Below, piece by piece: positions 60,344-64,000 of a stretch of 64,000 nt of DNA (within the stretch, counting starts at the first letter, position 1; the number at the start of each line of letters is the position of its first letter). This DNA comes from Miltoncostaea sp036826475. Lineage in GTDB: Bacteria; Actinomycetota; Thermoleophilia; Miltoncostaeales; Miltoncostaeaceae. Location: contig DAISWG010000008.1 of the NCBI GenBank assembly GCA_036826475.1, forward strand, positions 1 to 64,000. Reading direction: 5' to 3'. A program made the position numbers and the translations under genes. The notes beneath the pieces were generated by a model. The model made no database searches. It was not told where the DNA came from and worked only from the letters and a program-made list of their open reading frames with translations.

Positions 60344-60649
60344 ATGGCGACGACCGACGACACGCACGTCCCCGGCTACTCGGCCGCGGACTCCACCGAG
60401 GCGGTCCTGAAGCGGCTCCGCAGGGTCGAGGGGCAGGTGCGCGGGATCGCCGGGATGGTCGAGGACGAGCGCTACTGCATCGACATCCTCCAGCAGATCT
60501 CCGCGGCCCAGGCGGCGCTCGACAAGGTCGCGATCGCGCTGGTCGACGACCACGTGCGTCACTGCGTGATGGGCGCCGACGCCTCCAACCAGGACGAGAT
60601 GCGCGCGGAGCTCATGACGGCCCTCACCCGGATGATCGGCCGCCGCTAG
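60344..60649 (+). CDS. csoR: CsoR/CstR family transcriptional repressor
   Basis: DUF156 helical-bundle repressor of 101 residues: LKRLRRVEGQVRGIAGMVEDERYCIDILQQ at the core. Cys45, His70 and Cys74 match in spacing the Cu(I) ligands of CsoR (Cys-x24-His-x3-Cys). CstR-type sulfide sensors keep the two cysteines but not the histidine set. Residues thus say copper, whereas the CstB-like neighbour says persulfide. It should bind the palindrome just upstream. ATG 60344. Confidence 0.9.
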   Translation: MATTDDTHVPGYSAADSTEAVLKRLRRVEGQVRGIAGMVEDERYCIDILQQISAAQAALDKVAIALVDDHVRHCVMGADASNQDEMRAELMTALTRMIGRR

Positions 60650-62220
60650 GGAGCGACCCTCCCGACCCGGCTCCCGGCGGGCTCCAGGGCGGGGCCGGGG
60701 GCGGGGGCGCCGGGACGACGGGTGTGGCGGGGGATGAGGAGGCAGCCGGCGGCGCCGATGACCGCGACGGTCCCGGCGAGGGCGAACGTGGTGGTGTACC
60801 CCGATTCGGCCGGGATGCCGCCGGTGCCCGCGATGGTCTGGGCGCTCAGGATCGCGGCGCCCACCTGGCCGCCGATGACCCCGCCGATGGTCCGCATCAC
60901 CGTGTTCATGCCCATCGCGACCCCGGTGACCGCGGGGGCGACGGCGTCGATGATCAGCTTCGCCAGCATCGAGTAGACCAGTCCGACGCCGACGCCGATC
61001 AGGGTCATGGCGACCACGATCTCCAGGCCTGTCGCGTGCAGGCCCGCCAGGACGAACCCTCCGGCGCCGAGGATGAGCATCCCCGCCATCGTGAGGTTCC
61101 GGGCGCCGACGCGCGTCTCCAGCATCCCCCCGATCGGGCCGACCACCAGCATCACCGCGCTCGCCGGGAGCAGGTACAGCCCCGCCTCGATCACGCTCGC
61201 CCCGAAGCCGTAATCGACGAGCGACGCGACATCCGCGGGCAGCCCCGTGCCCGTCTGGACGAAGCTCGGAACCAGCAGGAAGGTCCCGAACATCGCGAAG
61301 CCCGCCAGCACCGCCGCGATGTTCGTCCAGAAGACCGCGCGCTCGCGCATCATCCCGATGTCGATCAGCGGCTCCGGCACCCGCAGCTCCACCCACACCC
61401 ACAGCACCAGGGCCGCCAGCGAGATCGCGAACGCCCCAAGGGTCGCCGCGCTCAGCCAGCCCCACCGCTCGCCCTCGCTCAGCCCCACGAGGAGCGCGGC
61501 CAGGCCGACCGAGAGGGTGAGGGCGCCCCACCAGTCCAGCCGCGCGGGGGTGCGCACCGGCGACTCCGGCACGAGCAGCCACACCAGCACCAGCGCGATC
61601 GCCGGGGGGATCGCCCCGATCCAGAACAGCCACGTCCACGGGAGGTGCTCCAGGATCACCCCCGACAGCACCAGGCCCACGCCGCCGCCCACACCGAACG
61701 TCGCCGACAGCAGCCCCAGCCCCACCCCGACCCGCTCGGGCGGGAACTCGTCGCGGATGATCCCGAACGACAGCGGGAAGATCGCGCCGGCCGCCCCCTG
61801 CAGCCCGCGGGCGACGATCAGCATCACGATCGAGCTCGACAGGGCCGCCGCGACCGTCCCGGCCACGAACACCAGCATCGAGATCACCAGCAGCAGGCGC
61901 TTTCCGTGGATGTCGCCCAGCTTCCCCAGCAGCGGCGTCGCCACCGCCGACGTCAGCAGGAACGCGGTGAACACCCACGTCACCCACGTGTTGGTCGTGT
62001 CCAGGTCGCGCTGGATCGTGGGGAGCGCCGGCACCACCAGGGTCTGCTGCAGCACGTACGAGACCGCCGCGATCGAGAGGATCGCGAGGGTCAGGCCGGG
62101 GCGGCGGGCGTCGTGGGCGGTCAGGGCTGGCTCCGGCGAGCGGGGCGGACGGCGCCCTTGCAGGGTACAAGCGACGCGGCCCGCGCGGATGGGTGTACCG
62201 GGGTGCGTGCCGTCCCGCAT
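60646..62220 (-). CDS. MFS multidrug transporter (DHA2, EmrB/QacA-like)
   Basis: Fourteen-helix drug:H+ antiporter of up to 524 residues: VVPALPTIQRDL, LGKLGDIHGKRLLL (motif A), ARGLQGAAGAIFPL, GGGVGLVLSG (motif C region). ATG 62220 is the only canonical start, but it lies 11 bp from the divergent MarR start and upstream of a MarR-type operator and -10. A CTG at 62124 with GGAG 6 nt upstream would give a 492-residue protein and fits the promoter better. Its end overlaps the csoR stop by 4 bp. Confidence 0.92.
   Translation of the reverse strand: MRDGTHPGTPIRAGRVACTLQGRRPPRSPEPALTAHDARRPGLTLAILSIAAVSYVLQQTLVVPALPTIQRDLDTTNTWVTWVFTAFLLTSAVATPLLGKLGDIHGKRLLLVISMLVFVAGTVAAALSSSIVMLIVARGLQGAAGAIFPLSFGIIRDEFPPERVGVGLGLLSATFGVGGGVGLVLSGVILEHLPWTWLFWIGAIPPAIALVLVWLLVPESPVRTPARLDWWGALTLSVGLAALLVGLSEGERWGWLSAATLGAFAISLAALVLWVWVELRVPEPLIDIGMMRERAVFWTNIAAVLAGFAMFGTFLLVPSFVQTGTGLPADVASLVDYGFGASVIEAGLYLLPASAVMLVVGPIGGMLETRVGARNLTMAGMLILGAGGFVLAGLHATGLEIVVAMTLIGVGVGLVYSMLAKLIIDAVAPAVTGVAMGMNTVMRTIGGVIGGQVGAAILSAQTIAGTGGIPAESGYTTTFALAGTVAVIGAAGCLLIPRHTRRPGAPAPGPALEPAGSRVGRVAP
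62157..62171. promoter_or_regulatory. MarR-type operator overlapping the MFS -10
   Basis: CTTG-N7-CAAG inverted repeat (CTTGCAGGGTACAAG). On the minus strand TACCCT (62167 down to 62162), a TAnnnT -10, is inside it, so a dimeric MarR repressor bound here would block transporter transcription. Confidence 0.55.
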
Positions 62221-62225
62221 AGGAT
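62220..62225 (+). promoter_or_regulatory. -10 box (TAGGAT) of marR gene, leaderless
   Basis: TAGGAT, 6 nt, then ATG 62232 on the plus strand; no Shine-Dalgarno. Confidence 0.5.
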
Positions 62226-62231
62226 CGCCTC

Positions 62232-62711
62232 ATGGAGCAGACCCGGACGCTCGACGACGTCGTCGACGGACTCCACGCCCTCCGTGGCTCGCTCGCACGC
62301 CTCATCCTGGCCCGGGCCGAGCGCCGGCACACCGCCGCGACGGCCGGAGAGCGCCTCTCCACCCCCCAGCACCTCGCGCTGTCCGCCCTCGCCGCCGGGC
62401 CCCTCGGCACCTCCGAGCTGGCGGCGCGCACCGGCGTGGCGGTGAGCACCGCCACGCGGATGATCCAGGGGCTCGAGCGCCCCGGCTACGTCTGCCCCGC
62501 CGAGGGCGGCGGGGGCGACCGCCCCCCCCCCTTCGTGCGGCTCCCCCACTTGGGGCGCGGCACCCCCGACGAGGGCGACGCCGCCCTGCGCGCCCGCCTC
62601 CGGGGCCTCATCGAGCCGCTGTCCCCCGACCAGCGGGAGCTGATCCTGGAGGCCGTCTCGGTGATCACCCGCACCATGGAGTCGCAGGACGCCGTGAGCC
62701 CCGCGGGGTGA
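62232..62711 (+). CDS. MarR-family transcriptional regulator
   Basis: Protein of 159 residues with MarR winged helix: LSTPQHLALSALAAGPLGTSELAARTGVAVSTATRMIQGLERPGYV. The wing, normally of the DxRxxxVxLTxxG type, reads GGGGDRPPPFVRLPHLGRGT, disturbed by a run of ten C (62522-62531). The frame is intact, but the wing may be mutated or mis-sequenced. Likely represses the divergent DHA2 pump in response to a small aromatic ligand. Confidence 0.88.
   Translation: MEQTRTLDDVVDGLHALRGSLARLILARAERRHTAATAGERLSTPQHLALSALAAGPLGTSELAARTGVAVSTATRMIQGLERPGYVCPAEGGGGDRPPPFVRLPHLGRGTPDEGDAALRARLRGLIEPLSPDQRELILEAVSVITRTMESQDAVSPAG
62522..62531 (+). repeat. Homopolymer of ten C inside marR
   Basis: Ten consecutive C within the wing codons (three prolines). 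Such tracts slip in replication and sequencing; one base gained or lost would truncate the regulator. Confidence 0.8.
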
Positions 62712-62754
62712 ACCAGGTCGCCGGGATCACGTGTCGTCCGCCGGAGGAACCCGC

Positions 62755-64000
62755 GTGCGAGCACTACGCATCGCCGTCCTGACCGCGGCGGTCGCGCTCG
62801 CCGGCGCGGCGACCGCGCACGGCGTCGTGGCGGGGACCCCCGACTTCACCCTGGCGGCCTTCACCAAGCCCCAGGCGGGCGCGGGCGGCGCGCTCGGACT
62901 GACGATGCGGTGGACGCCGGTCTCGTTCGTGGTGCCGACCGGCGCCGAGCACTACGAGGTGACCCTGGCCCCGCTGCCGGCCGGCACACCCCAGACGTCC
63001 ACCGCCGAGGCGGATGCCACGTCGCTCGGTCCGCTGACCGTCCAGAACGGGCAGGCCCTCCGGGTGACGGTCGCGGCGTGCCAGCAGCCGTCCTGCACCC
63101 TCGGCAGTCCCAGCACGGCCGAGGTCACCGCCGACACCACCATCGACGCGACGCCGCCGTCCGGCACGGTCGTGATCGACCGCGGCGCCGCCGCCACGAA
63201 CGATCGCAACGTGGCCCTGACCCTCACCGCGGACGACCCGCTCATCGACGGGCGCGCGGGCACGTCGAGCGGCGTGACCCAGTTCGCCGTCGACGTGGAC
63301 GGCGATGGCACCGTCCCCTGCGAGCCTCCGGCCCCCGGCGGCGATCCGCCCGACCGGAGCGGGTGCGCGCAGGATCTCGCCGCCACGGCCACGGCGACGC
63401 TGCCGCCGGGCGACGGCATCAAGACGCTGGGCGTGACGTTCGGCGACGGGGCACGGGCGCCGTCGGCGCCCTGCCCGGCGCCGTGCGCCGCGTCGCCCGG
63501 TCAGATCCTCGGGAACGTCTCGGCGCCGGCGACCGACACGATCCTGCTCGACACCATCCGGCCGGTGGCGCGGATGGGTCAGGACGCGATCACCGTCCAG
63601 CGCGGCGACGCGGCCGTGTTCGACGCCGCGTCCTCCACGGACAGCAGCCCCGTCTCCGCGTCCGGGATCGACTTCCCCGCCACCGCGTGGGACTTCAACG
63701 ACGGAACGCCGGCCGCGAGCGGCAGCCGGGTGTCGCACGCGTTCGGCCGCATCGGGACCTTCGTGGGCCGGCTGCGGGTGCGCGACCGCGCGGGCAACGT
63801 CTCCGACCCGAAGGCGTTCACCGTCACCGTCGACCCCCGTGCGGGCGAGACGATCGACGGCTACGGCAGCATCGCGGGCGTGCGCGGCAGCGCGGCGTTC
63901 TCGCTCACGCAGATCGGCGTGAGCGCGCGCTACTCGCGCAGCCGCCTGTCCGGCTCGATCCTCGTGCAGGGCGTGTCGTCACTTCCCGGCACGATCACGG
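62755..64000 (+). CDS. Secreted PKD-domain protein (C-terminus beyond window)
   Basis: At least 415 residues, open at the right edge. Signal peptide VRALRIAVLTAAVALAGAATAHG, then a fibronectin-like domain (MRWTPVSFVVPTGAEHYEV), a cysteine-containing bacterial Ig-like part (VDVDGDGTVPCE, CPAPCAASPG) and a PKD domain (VFDAASSTDSSP, TAWDFNDGTP, VSHAFGRIGTFVGRLRVRDRAGN). Extracellular, adhesive or structural role likely. GGAGG lies 7 nt before GTG 62755. Confidence 0.85.
   Translation, partial: MRALRIAVLTAAVALAGAATAHGVVAGTPDFTLAAFTKPQAGAGGALGLTMRWTPVSFVVPTGAEHYEVTLAPLPAGTPQTSTAEADATSLGPLTVQNGQALRVTVAACQQPSCTLGSPSTAEVTADTTIDATPPSGTVVIDRGAAATNDRNVALTLTADDPLIDGRAGTSSGVTQFAVDVDGDGTVPCEPPAPGGDPPDRSGCAQDLAATATATLPPGDGIKTLGVTFGDGARAPSAPCPAPCAASPGQILGNVSAPATDTILLDTIRPVARMGQDAITVQRGDAAVFDAASSTDSSPVSASGIDFPATAWDFNDGTPAASGSRVSHAFGRIGTFVGRLRVRDRAGNVSDPKAFTVTVDPRAGETIDGYGSIAGVRGSAAFSLTQIGVSARYSRSRLSGSILVQGVSSLPGTIT

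Noticed and set aside
58895..62455. Minus-strand frame joining the CstB-like gene with a further 700 upstream codons
   Set aside because: The upstream part is a shadow of the MFS and regulator genes; the protein starts at TTG 60295.

Overview
The window is a gene-dense stretch of a very GC-rich bacterial chromosome. GTG starts are frequent, stop/start overlaps (GTGA, ATGA, TGATG) are everywhere, there is an F420-type luciferase-like oxidoreductase, a type A2 haem-copper oxidase, MoxR/DUF58/VWA genes and several lineage-restricted proteins. Together these point to a high-GC actinobacterium, most plausibly class Thermoleophilia (Solirubrobacterales/Gaiellales-like). That placement is inferred from gene content; there is no rRNA here to confirm it. 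I see no prophage, insertion sequence or CRISPR array.

Layout. 1-5.2 kb: a truncated Ser/Thr kinase, tRNA-Leu(CAG), a membrane-anchored unknown, DUF4446 and pheA in tight overlap, an HNH nuclease, and tRNA-Arg(CCT). 5.2-11.1 kb: a secreted SGNH hydrolase, a small membrane protein, a membrane-tethered ECF sigma/anti-sigma fusion, an SDR, a decayed small gene and a VOC protein. 11.3-18.8 kb: a PKD-domain secreted protein, a zinc ribbon, a double DUF1990 protein, an epoxide hydrolase, a CoA-ligase/LLM-oxidoreductase pair and a LytR_C protein. 18.9-29.1 kb: a DEAD/DEAH helicase with its small partner, an HtrA-like protease, the MoxR-DUF58-VWA-VWA operon, an SdrD/DUF11 surface protein and an L,D-transpeptidase, so mainly an envelope region. 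29.1-34.4 kb: a 2TM protein and a glycolate oxidase operon (glcDEF) that also carries a secreted beta-helix protein. 34.4-42.9 kb: a flavin oxidoreductase, then haem O synthase (ctaB), an MFS pump and a complete cytochrome c oxidase set (ctaC, ctaD, ctaE, lipoprotein cytochrome c). 42.9-46.4 kb: an SDR, a VanX-like dipeptidase, an AraC regulator, a VOC protein and a lineage-type zinc-finger protein. 46.5-54.8 kb: one long operon for quinone prenylation, cytochrome c maturation (ccmABCD) and tetrapyrrole synthesis (met8-like, hemA, hemC, cobA-hemD), ending in a SAM hydrolase. 54.8-58.8 kb: an ATP-grasp protein, a cNMP-binding histidine kinase and a receiver-thioredoxin-reductase fusion. 58.9-62.7 kb: a CstB-like persulfide dioxygenase/rhodanese divergent from a CsoR/CstR repressor, and a DHA2 pump divergent from a MarR regulator. 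62.8 kb to the end: a truncated PKD-type secreted protein.

How it fits together. ctaB, ctaCDE, the cytochrome c lipoprotein, ccmABCD and hemA/hemC/cobA-hemD supply the haem, cytochromes and terminal oxidase of one aerobic respiratory chain; the UbiA-like enzyme probably serves its quinone. A second theme is redox and reactive-sulfur sensing: the receiver/TrxR fusion with its kinase, and the CstB/CsoR pair. A third is the cell envelope.

Most notable: subunit I of the oxidase carries two tandem Usp-like domains; a receiver domain is fused to a cysteine-less thioredoxin-reductase module; the ECF sigma factor carries its own zinc anti-sigma motif, membrane span and proline repeat; and many transcription units begin with a TAnnnT box only 6-8 nt before the start codon, implying widespread leaderless transcription.
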